In this document: one piece after another, positions 34,789-42,791 of the stretch | Layout of the letters: each line of letters begins with the position of its first letter | Numbering within the stretch: the stretch's first letter is position 1 | DNA from: Cellulophaga tyrosinoxydans | Lineage (GTDB): Bacteria > Bacteroidota > Bacteroidia > Flavobacteriales > Flavobacteriaceae | Reading direction: 5' to 3' | Length of the DNA stretch: 64,000 nt | NCBI RefSeq assembly: GCF_900176415.1 | Contig: NZ_FWXO01000001.1 | Coordinates: forward strand, 612,775-676,774 | Translations under genes and position numbers: made by a program | Notes under the pieces: generated by a model | What the model saw: only the letters and a program-made list of their open reading frames with translations | The model's database searches: none | What the model was told of the DNA's origin: nothing

Positions 34789-36123
34789 ATGAAATATAAA
34801 CTAATACTAATCTTTAGTTTTTTTAGTATACTACAAGGATTTTCGCAAGAACAGTCCAATAGTTATACGCTTGAAGAAGCTATTAATTTTGCACTTGAAA
34901 ACAATTACAGTGCAATAAATGCAAGTAGAGATCTACAAGACGCTCAAAAACAAAAATGGGAAACAATAGCTGCCGGATTACCACAAATTAATGGATCTGT
35001 AGGTTATCAAAACCAGTTAAAACAACCGGTTTCGTTATTACCAGGAGAATTAGCTGGTGGAGAACCAGGCACTTTTATTCCAATTGTTTTTGGTCAACCA
35101 CAAAGCATGACTGCAACAGCCACATTAACGCAGCAAATTTTTGATGGTTCGTATATAGTAGGTGTTCAAGCCACAAAAACTTTTATTGATTACAGCAAAA
35201 ACAATAAAGAAAAAACTGCGCTAGACGTAAAAAAAGCCGTTGTACAAGCATACGGAAATGTACTTTTAGCAGAGGAAAGCGTTAAAATATTGGAAAAAAA
35301 CGCAGCCACTTTAGAGAAAAATCTTTTTGAAACTAAAACAACTTTTGAAAATGGATTAACAGATGAAGAAAGTGTTGAGCAATTGCAGATAACTTTATCT
35401 ACCATCAAAAATCAATTAAAAAATGCTACTCGGTTAAAAGATATCACCCTACAAATGTTAAACATTACTTTGGGTATTGCTACGGATTCTCCAACAATAT
35501 TAACCGATAACCTAGACGATTTAGCACAACGCGAAACTAGTTTGGCCTTTGTAGAATCAGAATTCAACATTACTAATAATGTTGATTATAAAATGGCTGT
35601 TAATTTAAACGAACAACGCGCCTTAGAACTAAAACTAGCAAAAAGTAGAGCATTGCCTTCACTTAATGCTTTTGTAAATTATGGTAGTTCTGCTTTTAGT
35701 GATTCTTTTAGTTTCTTTAAAAGTGACCAACAATGGTTCGATTCTTCTGTTTTAGGCCTGGATTTAAACATTCCTATTTTTAGTTCTCTAAAAAGAAGTG
35801 CTAGTACACAACGTGCAAAAATTGCTTTAGAAAAAGCTAAAACACAATTAAATGAAGCAGAGCAACAAATTAAGTTGCAATTGAAAAAAGCACAAAGCGA
35901 CTATATGCTAGCTATTGAACAATATGCCACAAACAAAGAAAATCTAAAGCTTGCAGAACGTATCGAGAAAAAAAATCAGACTAAATATACCGAAGGTATT
36001 GCCAGTAGCTTTGAGTTAAGACAAGCTCAATTGCAGTTATATGATGCTCAAAACACCTATCTACAAGCTATGGTAGATGTAATTAACACAAAAACAGAAC
36101 TTGAAATAGTACTTAACAACTAA
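34789..36123 (+). CDS. TolC-family outer-membrane efflux protein
   Basis: 444 residues, normal for the TolC/OEP family. A signal peptide ends at G-F-S-Q (about residue 20). The family repeats are visible as L-E-E-A-I-N-F-A-L-E-N-N-Y and A-L-P-S-L-N-A-F, with a long coiled-coil helical region ending T-K-Y-T-E-G-I-A-S-S-F-E-L-R-Q-A-Q. It forms the outer-membrane duct for the RND pump encoded downstream. It lies between the tetR gene and the adaptor gene; the gap to the adaptor is 44 nt. Confidence 0.92.
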   Translation: MKYKLILIFSFFSILQGFSQEQSNSYTLEEAINFALENNYSAINASRDLQDAQKQKWETIAAGLPQINGSVGYQNQLKQPVSLLPGELAGGEPGTFIPIVFGQPQSMTATATLTQQIFDGSYIVGVQATKTFIDYSKNNKEKTALDVKKAVVQAYGNVLLAEESVKILEKNAATLEKNLFETKTTFENGLTDEESVEQLQITLSTIKNQLKNATRLKDITLQMLNITLGIATDSPTILTDNLDDLAQRETSLAFVESEFNITNNVDYKMAVNLNEQRALELKLAKSRALPSLNAFVNYGSSAFSDSFSFFKSDQQWFDSSVLGLDLNIPIFSSLKRSASTQRAKIALEKAKTQLNEAEQQIKLQLKKAQSDYMLAIEQYATNKENLKLAERIEKKNQTKYTEGIASSFELRQAQLQLYDAQNTYLQAMVDVINTKTELEIVLNN

Positions 36124-36167
36124 TTAGTTAATTAACAATTATAACAATCAACTACAAAATATATACA

Positions 36168-37337
36168 ATGAAAAATCTTTTAATACTATCCACATTCGCT
36201 TTGCTATTGATATCGTGTGGAGGCGACAAAAAACAAACAGTAGAAGAGGTTATTGCAACGGCAAACCTAGAAAATATTAAAACTAAAAGAGAAAACCTTG
36301 TTGCAGAACAACAAACGCTTCATGACCAAATTAAGCTTTTAGACGAAGCATTATCGCAATATGATACCGTTAAGAAAGTTCCATTAATTACTACAATTAC
36401 TGCTAAAAATGAAGTTTTTAATCATTTTCTTGAACTACAAGGAAATGTTACTACCAAAAACCTTTTAGTAATTACTCCAGAGTATAATGGCATTTTAACC
36501 AATGTATATGTAAAAGAAGGTCAAAAAGTTAGCAAAGGCCAAATTTTAGGTAGAATTGATGATGGTGGTCTAGGTCAACAAGTTGCTCAACTACAAATAC
36601 AAGCGGAGTTAGCGAAAACAACCTTCGAACGTCAAAAACGTTTGTGGGAACAACAAATTGGTAGCGAAATCCAGTATTTACAAGCAAAATCTAACTACGA
36701 AGCACAATCTAGAGCCGTTTCACAATTACAACAACAAATTGCAAAAACAGTAATTAGAGCTCCATTTTCGGGTACTATTGACGATGTGATTACCGAACAA
36801 GGTAGTGTTGTTGCCGCTGGTCAAACGCAACTAATGCGCATTGTAAACTTAGACAACATGTATATAGAAACCGATGTTCCAGAAGGTTACATTGCCAATG
36901 TATCAAAAGGTAAAAGTGTAGCTATCGAATTTCCAATTTTAGGAAAAACAATTGAAAGCAAAATACGTCAGGCAGGAGATTTTATCAATCCTGCTAACAG
37001 AACATTTAAGGTAGAAGTGGGCATCCCTTCTAAAGAATCTGGCATTAAACCAAACTTAACCGCTCGATTAAAAATTAATGATTATACCAATGATAATGCC
37101 GTATTAATACCTCAGAGTATTATATCTGAAAATGCTGACGGTGAACAATATATTTACATAGTAACGGATAAAAACGATACGAACGAGGGTGTTGCTAAAA
37201 AAGTTATTATAAAAACTGGTAAAACTCAGGGTGATGTTATTGAAGTTTTAGAAGGCGTAACCAATGGTACTGAAATTATAAAAGAAGGTGCTCGTAGTGT
37301 GGAAGATGGTCAGGCTGTAAAAGTAATTAACCTTTAA
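36168..37337 (+). CDS. RND efflux periplasmic adaptor (lipoprotein)
   Basis: 389 residues. A lipoprotein signal ends at L-L-I-S-C-G-G (lipidated Cys about 17), anchoring the protein to the inner membrane. Then come an alpha-hairpin (about 20-60 and 140-190), a lipoyl-like domain (V-K-E-G-Q-K-V-S-K-G-Q-I-L-G-R-I-D, V-I-R-A-P-F-S-G-T-I-D-D-V), and the beta-barrel and membrane-proximal domains. It bridges the TolC-like and RND proteins encoded on either side. The gap to the RND gene is 12 nt. Confidence 0.93.
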   Translation: MKNLLILSTFALLLISCGGDKKQTVEEVIATANLENIKTKRENLVAEQQTLHDQIKLLDEALSQYDTVKKVPLITTITAKNEVFNHFLELQGNVTTKNLLVITPEYNGILTNVYVKEGQKVSKGQILGRIDDGGLGQQVAQLQIQAELAKTTFERQKRLWEQQIGSEIQYLQAKSNYEAQSRAVSQLQQQIAKTVIRAPFSGTIDDVITEQGSVVAAGQTQLMRIVNLDNMYIETDVPEGYIANVSKGKSVAIEFPILGKTIESKIRQAGDFINPANRTFKVEVGIPSKESGIKPNLTARLKINDYTNDNAVLIPQSIISENADGEQYIYIVTDKNDTNEGVAKKVIIKTGKTQGDVIEVLEGVTNGTEIIKEGARSVEDGQAVKVINL

Positions 37338-37349
37338 ACCAAAATTATA

Positions 37350-40300
37350 ATGACGAAACAAAAAAAACAAGTCGATAAAGAATTTGGTTTATCATCTTGG
37401 GCAATAAACAATAAGACAACAATGTATGTGCTTATTGCGGTAATTTTTTATCTAGGAATTGTTGCATTTTTCAACATGCCAAGAGAAAATTTCCCTGAGG
37501 TAAATGAAACTAAAATTTATGTAAGCTCTGTATTCCCAGGAAACACAGCCGAAGATATTGAAAAACTTATTATTGATCCGCTAGAGGACAAGCTTAAAAC
37601 AGTAAGTAATGTTGTAGAAATAACTTCAACATCTCAAGAAGATTATGGGATGGTTATTGTTGAGTTTGACGAACATTTAACTGTTGAGCAAGCAAAACAG
37701 AAGGTAAAAGATGAAATAGACACAGAAACATCGAGTGAAGACTGGCCAACTTTTAACGGCGCTAAAGTAGAGCCAGATGTTTTTGAGCTAAGTTTATCTG
37801 AAGAAATGCCTATTCTAAATATTAACATTACTGGAGATTATCCTATTGAAAAATTAAAAGAATACGGAGAGTACCTTCAAGATGAAATTGAAAACCTTAT
37901 AGAAATTAAAAAGGTAGACATTCGTGGTGCTCAAGAAAAAGAAGTAGAAGTTGCTGTAGACATTTATAAAATGATGGCGGCAGAAGTTACTTTTAACGAT
38001 ATTATTGGAACCATAAATAGTGGTAACGTAACCATGTCTGCCGGAAACTTAATTTCAAGTGGGCAGAGACGTACTATTAGAATTTTAGGTGAAATTGAAA
38101 ACCCGAAAGAGCTTGAAAATTTTGTAGTAAAATCTGAAAACGGTAACCCAGTTTATTTAAAAGACGTGGCTACTGTAAGCTTTAAAGACGAAGATAAAAC
38201 AACTTTTGCCCGCGAGTATGGTGAGCCTGTAGTGATGCTTGATGTTAAAAAAAGAGCAGGTAAAAACATGGTTGCTGCAGTAGAACAAATTAGAGTAATT
38301 GTTGATGATGCGATTGCAAATAAGTTTCCACAAGATTTAAAAGTTACTGTAACCAACGATCAATCTTCTGTTACCATTGGTCAGGTAGATGATTTGGTAA
38401 ACAATATAATCTTCGGGGTTATTCTTGTTGTAACCGTGTTAATGTTCTTTTTAGGATTTAAAAATGCCCTATTTGTAGGTTTTGCAATACCAATGTCCAT
38501 GTTTATGTCATTAATGATTTTAAACATGCTGGGCTATAGCTTAAATACCATGGTTTTATTCGGCCTTATCATGGGTCTAGGTATGCTCGTAGATAATGGT
38601 ATTGTGGTTGTTGAAAACGTGTATCGTTTAATGGAAGACGAGGGAATGGACAGGTTCACAGCCGCTAAAAAAGGTATTAGTGAAATTGCCTTCCCAATCA
38701 TTATTTCTACAGCAACGACTGTAGCAGCATTTATTCCATTAGGTTTATGGCCAGGGATAATGGGAGAGTTCATGAAAATTCTACCTATTACTTTATCTGT
38801 TGTATTAGGTTCATCATTATTTGTGGCCATATTTTTCAACTCCGTATTGGTATCTAGATACATGACCATACAAGACAAAGATATGCCTCTAAAACAAATC
38901 ATAAGAATAACCAGCATTGTTGCTGTCTTTGGTTTATTAATTTTAATCTTTGGAGGTACGTATCGCGGTCTAGGAACCGTTATGATATTTACAGCTATCA
39001 TGTTATGGATGTATCGTTGGTTCATTAGAAAATGGGCGAACAATTTCCAAGAGAAAACTCTTGTTAGATTAGAAAACTGGTATGAAAACAGGTTGCGAGG
39101 CGCATTATCTGGTAGAATGCCTATTATTTTAACTATAGGCACATTTGTGTTGTTAATTCTTTCTTTTGTTGCGTTTGGAGCATCGTTGGCCACACAAAGA
39201 ACTAAAGTTGAATTTTTCCCTGATAACAAGCCAAATCAGATTATCGTTTATATAGAGTATCCGCAAGGAACGGATATCCAAAAAACCAATGCGATTACTA
39301 AAGAAATTGAAGAGCGCGTTTACAAAGTTTTAGATGATAGTCAGTACAAAGATGGTAACCATAACTTTTTAGTAGAAAGTGCCGTATCGCAAGTTGGTGA
39401 AGGTGCAGGAAACCCACAGACAGACGGTGGTTCTTCAGCAGAAATGCCTCATAAAGGAAAAATTACCGCATCAATGCGAGAGTATAAATACCGTAAAGGT
39501 GAGGATAGTGAGCTTTTGCGTCAAAAAGTACAAACTGCCTTAGTTGGTATTTATCCAGGTGTTTTAATATCTGTTGAAAAAGATGCGAACGGACCTCCTG
39601 CTGGCGCGCCTATTAACATTGAAATTCAAGGTGATGATTACAATGAATTGATAAATACTGCAGAGAAAATGCGTGAATTTATCAATACTAAAAACATTGG
39701 CGGTATTGATGAATTAAAAATAGATGTCAATAAAGATAAGCCTACCATGCGTGTTGAAATTGACCGTGAAAAAGCTGGTGAATTGGGCATTAGTGCTTCT
39801 CAAATTGGGCAACAATTACGTAATTCTATTTTTGGATCTAAAGCAGGTATTTACAAAGAAAATGGTGAAGATTACGACATTTATGTTCGTTTTAACGAAG
39901 ACAATAGATACAATACAAGTGCTTTATTTAATCAGAATATAACTTTTAGAGATAATACCGGAAAGATTAAGAATATTCCTTTATCTACAGTAGCAAAACA
40001 AGGTAACAATTCTGGTTTTAGTGCTATAAAACACAAAGCTACTCATCGAGTGGTTACCATATACTCTGCGTTATCACCAGGCTTTACAGATGCAAGTGCT
40101 ATAGTTTCTCAAATTCAGAACGAAATGAAAAGCTATGAAGACTTACCTGCTAATGTGAAAATTGATTATACAGGTCAGATTGAAGAACAGAACAAGCAAA
40201 TGGCCTTTTTAATGGGTGCATTTTTTACAGGATTGCTATTGATATTTTTCATACTAATTTTTCAATTTAATTCCGTTTCCAAACCCGGTATCATCATGTT

Positions 40301-40847
40301 GGCAATTTTCTTAAGCTTTATTGGTGTATTTGGTGGAATTGTAATTACAGGAAGTGCGTTCGTAATTATGATGACCATGGTTGGGATTATATCTCTAGCA
40401 GGTATTGTTGTGAACAATGGTGTTGTATTATTAGATTACGCGCAGTTATTAATTGATCGTAAAAAGAACGATTTAGATTTAGATGAATCGGAATATCTAG
40501 TAAAAGAAGATTTATATGAAAGTATTGTAAAAGCAGGTAAAGCACGTTTAAGACCAGTTCTTTTAACTGCAATCACTACAATTCTTGGATTAGTGCCATT
40601 GGCAATTGGTTTAAACATAAACTTCTTTACGCTTTTTTCCGATTTTAATCCTAATATTTATATGGGTGGAGATAACGTAGTATTCTGGGGTCCATTGGCT
40701 TGGACAGTAATTTATGGTTTACTAATCGCAACCTTCTTAACTTTAATATTGGTTCCAGTACTATTCTTTTTAGTTATGCAGTTTAAAATGTGGTTACGCA
40801 GCAAATTTGCGAGCGAACCGGAGCCTATAGCTAAAGAAATAAGCTAA
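37350..40847 (+). CDS. RND efflux transporter inner-membrane subunit
   Basis: 1165 residues, longer than the usual 1020-1060. The family plan is intact: an N-terminal helix, F-P-E-V-N-E-T-K-I-Y-V-S-S-V-F-P-G, periplasmic domains, and helices 2-6 including G-L-G-M-L-V-D-N-G-I-V-V-V-E-N. Helices 8-12 include G-I-V-V-N-N-G-V-V-L-L-D-Y. The usual lysine of helix 10 in AcrB is Asn and the second Asp of helix 4 is Asn, as in the SwrC-like branch. Two extra membrane segments lie around residues 515-560. It pumps drugs, detergents or other amphiphiles out with proton flow. It ends the operon at a strong terminator. Confidence 0.93.
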   Translation: MTKQKKQVDKEFGLSSWAINNKTTMYVLIAVIFYLGIVAFFNMPRENFPEVNETKIYVSSVFPGNTAEDIEKLIIDPLEDKLKTVSNVVEITSTSQEDYGMVIVEFDEHLTVEQAKQKVKDEIDTETSSEDWPTFNGAKVEPDVFELSLSEEMPILNINITGDYPIEKLKEYGEYLQDEIENLIEIKKVDIRGAQEKEVEVAVDIYKMMAAEVTFNDIIGTINSGNVTMSAGNLISSGQRRTIRILGEIENPKELENFVVKSENGNPVYLKDVATVSFKDEDKTTFAREYGEPVVMLDVKKRAGKNMVAAVEQIRVIVDDAIANKFPQDLKVTVTNDQSSVTIGQVDDLVNNIIFGVILVVTVLMFFLGFKNALFVGFAIPMSMFMSLMILNMLGYSLNTMVLFGLIMGLGMLVDNGIVVVENVYRLMEDEGMDRFTAAKKGISEIAFPIIISTATTVAAFIPLGLWPGIMGEFMKILPITLSVVLGSSLFVAIFFNSVLVSRYMTIQDKDMPLKQIIRITSIVAVFGLLILIFGGTYRGLGTVMIFTAIMLWMYRWFIRKWANNFQEKTLVRLENWYENRLRGALSGRMPIILTIGTFVLLILSFVAFGASLATQRTKVEFFPDNKPNQIIVYIEYPQGTDIQKTNAITKEIEERVYKVLDDSQYKDGNHNFLVESAVSQVGEGAGNPQTDGGSSAEMPHKGKITASMREYKYRKGEDSELLRQKVQTALVGIYPGVLISVEKDANGPPAGAPINIEIQGDDYNELINTAEKMREFINTKNIGGIDELKIDVNKDKPTMRVEIDREKAGELGISASQIGQQLRNSIFGSKAGIYKENGEDYDIYVRFNEDNRYNTSALFNQNITFRDNTGKIKNIPLSTVAKQGNNSGFSAIKHKATHRVVTIYSALSPGFTDASAIVSQIQNEMKSYEDLPANVKIDYTGQIEEQNKQMAFLMGAFFTGLLLIFFILIFQFNSVSKPGIIMLAIFLSFIGVFGGIVITGSAFVIMMTMVGIISLAGIVVNNGVVLLDYAQLLIDRKKNDLDLDESEYLVKEDLYESIVKAGKARLRPVLLTAITTILGLVPLAIGLNINFFTLFSDFNPNIYMGGDNVVFWGPLAWTVIYGLLIATFLTLILVPVLFFLVMQFKMWLRSKFASEPEPIAKEIS

Positions 40848-40873
40848 TCTTACTTAGAAGATCATACATTAAA

Positions 40874-40909
40874 AAAAAATCCCTGACAACGAGTTGTCAG
40901 GGATTTTTT
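40874..40909. terminator. Bidirectional terminator between the RND and MORN genes
   Basis: CCCTGACAAC / GTTGTCAGGG stem flanked by A-run and T-run (AAAAAAT...ATTTTTT), suitable for both convergent genes. Confidence 0.88.
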
Positions 40910-40928
40910 AATACAGTATTTTCAAAAG

Positions 40929-41276
40929 TTAGTTTACAACAACTGCTCCTTTAGAATCACGTTGAGTTACACCAACTATTCTACTATCTTCAAAATCTAC
41001 TTCTTTTAATTCTTCTCCTTGCCAGAAAAACCATTTACCAGTTTTTCTACCATTTAAATATTCTCCACTAGCAATCTTTTTTCCAGCTTCATCGAACATA
41101 TTCCACTCTCCATGAAGTTTTCCTTTTAAAAATTCACCAGTTTGAGCAATTTCACCATTGGCATGAAAATAAGTTGCAATTACCTTATTCCCATCTTTAG
41201 TAAAAGTAGGTGTATTATCTTGCGCTGACAGTGCAACGGTCATAAAAAGTGCTAAAAATAGGGTGATAGTTTTCAT
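40929..41276 (-). CDS. Secreted MORN-repeat-like (YwqK-type) protein
   Basis: 115 residues with a signal peptide ending at A-L-S-A-Q (about residue 18). The mature part has MORN-like repeats: Y-F-H-A-N-G-E-I-A-Q-T-G-E-F-L-K-G-K-L-H-G-E-W, then F-D-E-A-G-K-K-I-A-S-G-E-Y-L-N-G-R-K-T-G-K-W. The role is unknown; such short repeat proteins are usually binding modules. Databases sometimes give proteins of this kind a nicotinate-nucleotide adenylyltransferase name, but this sequence has no nucleotidyltransferase motif. It is a single-gene unit bounded by the terminator above. Confidence 0.8.
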   Translation of the reverse strand: MKTITLFLALFMTVALSAQDNTPTFTKDGNKVIATYFHANGEIAQTGEFLKGKLHGEWNMFDEAGKKIASGEYLNGRKTGKWFFWQGEELKEVDFEDSRIVGVTQRDSKGAVVVN

Positions 41277-41411
41277 GGGATTATATTTTAATATTATATA
41301 CTTTATTTACCTTAACGTAACAAATATACAAATATTTTACTTTTAAATCACTTTTAGTTAACATTAAATTTACATTGAAACGCTAACCAACTTATTTTCA
41401 ACCCATAAAAA

Positions 41412-41435
41412 AACTGCAGACAAATGTCTGCAGTT
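41412..41435 (-). terminator. Terminator of the SusC-SusD operon
   Basis: AACTGCAGAC / GTCTGCAGTT perfect 10-bp stem with loop AAAT. On the minus strand it is followed by a T-run, 30 nt after the SusD-like stop. Confidence 0.85.
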
Positions 41436-41465
41436 CTAATTTATTTGTATTTATTATTTAAAAAA

Positions 41466-42773
41466 CTAGTTTTCATTAGCTGGCACAGGAACAGCACTAG
41501 GCACGTTATCTGTTGCTCTATCATTAGGTAATTCACTTAATCTACCAAATCTTCTCATATCTACCCATCTATGTGCTTCACCAAATAAAGAATATCTTCT
41601 TTGCTTTAAAATTTCATTGGTTAATGCCTCAGGGGTTGTTGCTCCTACATACGGTAATAATCCAGCTGCTGATCTAATAATATTTATAGCAGAAACTGCA
41701 GTTGACGGACTAGTAGTAATGTTTGCCTCGGCATAAAGAAGTATTAACTCTTCGTTTCTCATTACTGGCACATCATCTGTATTTGAGCCATAAATAGCCA
41801 CATCATATGCGCCAACTAAACCAGATGCTTGTCTTGGTGTAGTTCTCAACAAAACTTTATTTAATCTGTTGTCTCCACTTTCAGCATCGGCTACAAAACT
41901 TGAATGCGCTACTCTAACGTTGGCTTCTTGATTTGGCGCGATGAATAAAGGATTTGACAAATCTGCTCCACTCAAAGAAAATGTATGGTAAATACCATTG
42001 TTTATACTTGTTGTAGATAATTCTAAAAATGAATCATCTAACAAGGTTAAAACTGCTGCCGAATTTCCTCTATACATTTCTACTCGTGCATGAAGACCCT
42101 TATTAAATTTTAAAAAATCCGAAGGAGTATCAAAGCCATCATACCCAGAAGTTAAATTAAATGGTAATTCTGTTCCTCCAGCCGCTAAGTCAGTAGCTGC
42201 AGTGGCTAAAATTTCTGAAATGGCAGTTAACGCAGCACTTCTATTTAAAAATCCTCCTAAATTTTCTGGATCCGCTACGTCAACACGTATACCATTATCA
42301 TTTTGGTTATCAGACAACATCAAAAGCTCATGAGCTTTTAACGTATTTAAAACACCTTTAGTTGCTGCTATTTCCTCAGCAGAAAAATCTGCAGTGGTAT
42401 TAGCTAACCCTTCAAGTATTAGGTTAATATCCTTAATTGTTGCATATCTGGCACCCCATGGTGTGGTGGTATAAAAAGTATTGTTATCAAGATTACCAAC
42501 GACCACGTCACCTTCAAATCTAGGGTCAGATGATGTAAAATAGTAGTATTCTCTTCCAAAAATACTTTGCACATCAGTATGGGTAGCCAATCCTACTCTC
42601 ATATCCGAAAGTACTCCTGATAATGCTTGAGTAAGTTCACCTCTAGAAAGATCATCGGAAATAGATGAAGTACTCGCTCCATTTAAGCTTTCTCCTCCAT
42701 CAAGTTCACATGAAGTAACTACCAAAGCAGTAACGAAAAGAACTATTATGCTATATTGCTTTAAAATTTTCAT
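41466..42773 (-). CDS. SusD/RagB-like outer-membrane lipoprotein
   Basis: 435 residues, somewhat short for SusD. A lipoprotein signal ends at V-V-T-S-C-E-L-D-G-G (Cys about 22). Helical TPR-like segments follow, and the C-terminal block R-N-E-E-L-I-L-L-Y-A-E-A-N, then R-R-Y-S-L-F-G-E-A-H-R-W-V-D-M-R-R-F-G-R, is the conserved SusD end. It is the substrate-binding cap of the SusC-like transporter encoded 18 nt upstream. The ligand is unknown; no glycanase, peptidase or regulator gene sits nearby to name it. Confidence 0.92.
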   Translation of the reverse strand: MKILKQYSIIVLFVTALVVTSCELDGGESLNGASTSSISDDLSRGELTQALSGVLSDMRVGLATHTDVQSIFGREYYYFTSSDPRFEGDVVVGNLDNNTFYTTTPWGARYATIKDINLILEGLANTTADFSAEEIAATKGVLNTLKAHELLMLSDNQNDNGIRVDVADPENLGGFLNRSAALTAISEILATAATDLAAGGTELPFNLTSGYDGFDTPSDFLKFNKGLHARVEMYRGNSAAVLTLLDDSFLELSTTSINNGIYHTFSLSGADLSNPLFIAPNQEANVRVAHSSFVADAESGDNRLNKVLLRTTPRQASGLVGAYDVAIYGSNTDDVPVMRNEELILLYAEANITTSPSTAVSAINIIRSAAGLLPYVGATTPEALTNEILKQRRYSLFGEAHRWVDMRRFGRLSELPNDRATDNVPSAVPVPANEN

Positions 42774-42791
42774 TTGCTATTTTTTTAGTTA

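Noticed and set aside
38534-39229. Long open frame (231 codons) on the minus strand inside the RND gene
   Set aside because: It lies wholly opposite a well-supported efflux gene, has no signal of its own, and its composition is that of an antisense shadow.
40929-41276. Reading the MORN-like protein as a nicotinate-nucleotide adenylyltransferase
   Set aside because: It has a signal peptide and MORN-like repeats but no H-x-G-H motif; the true nadD is at 58631-59218.
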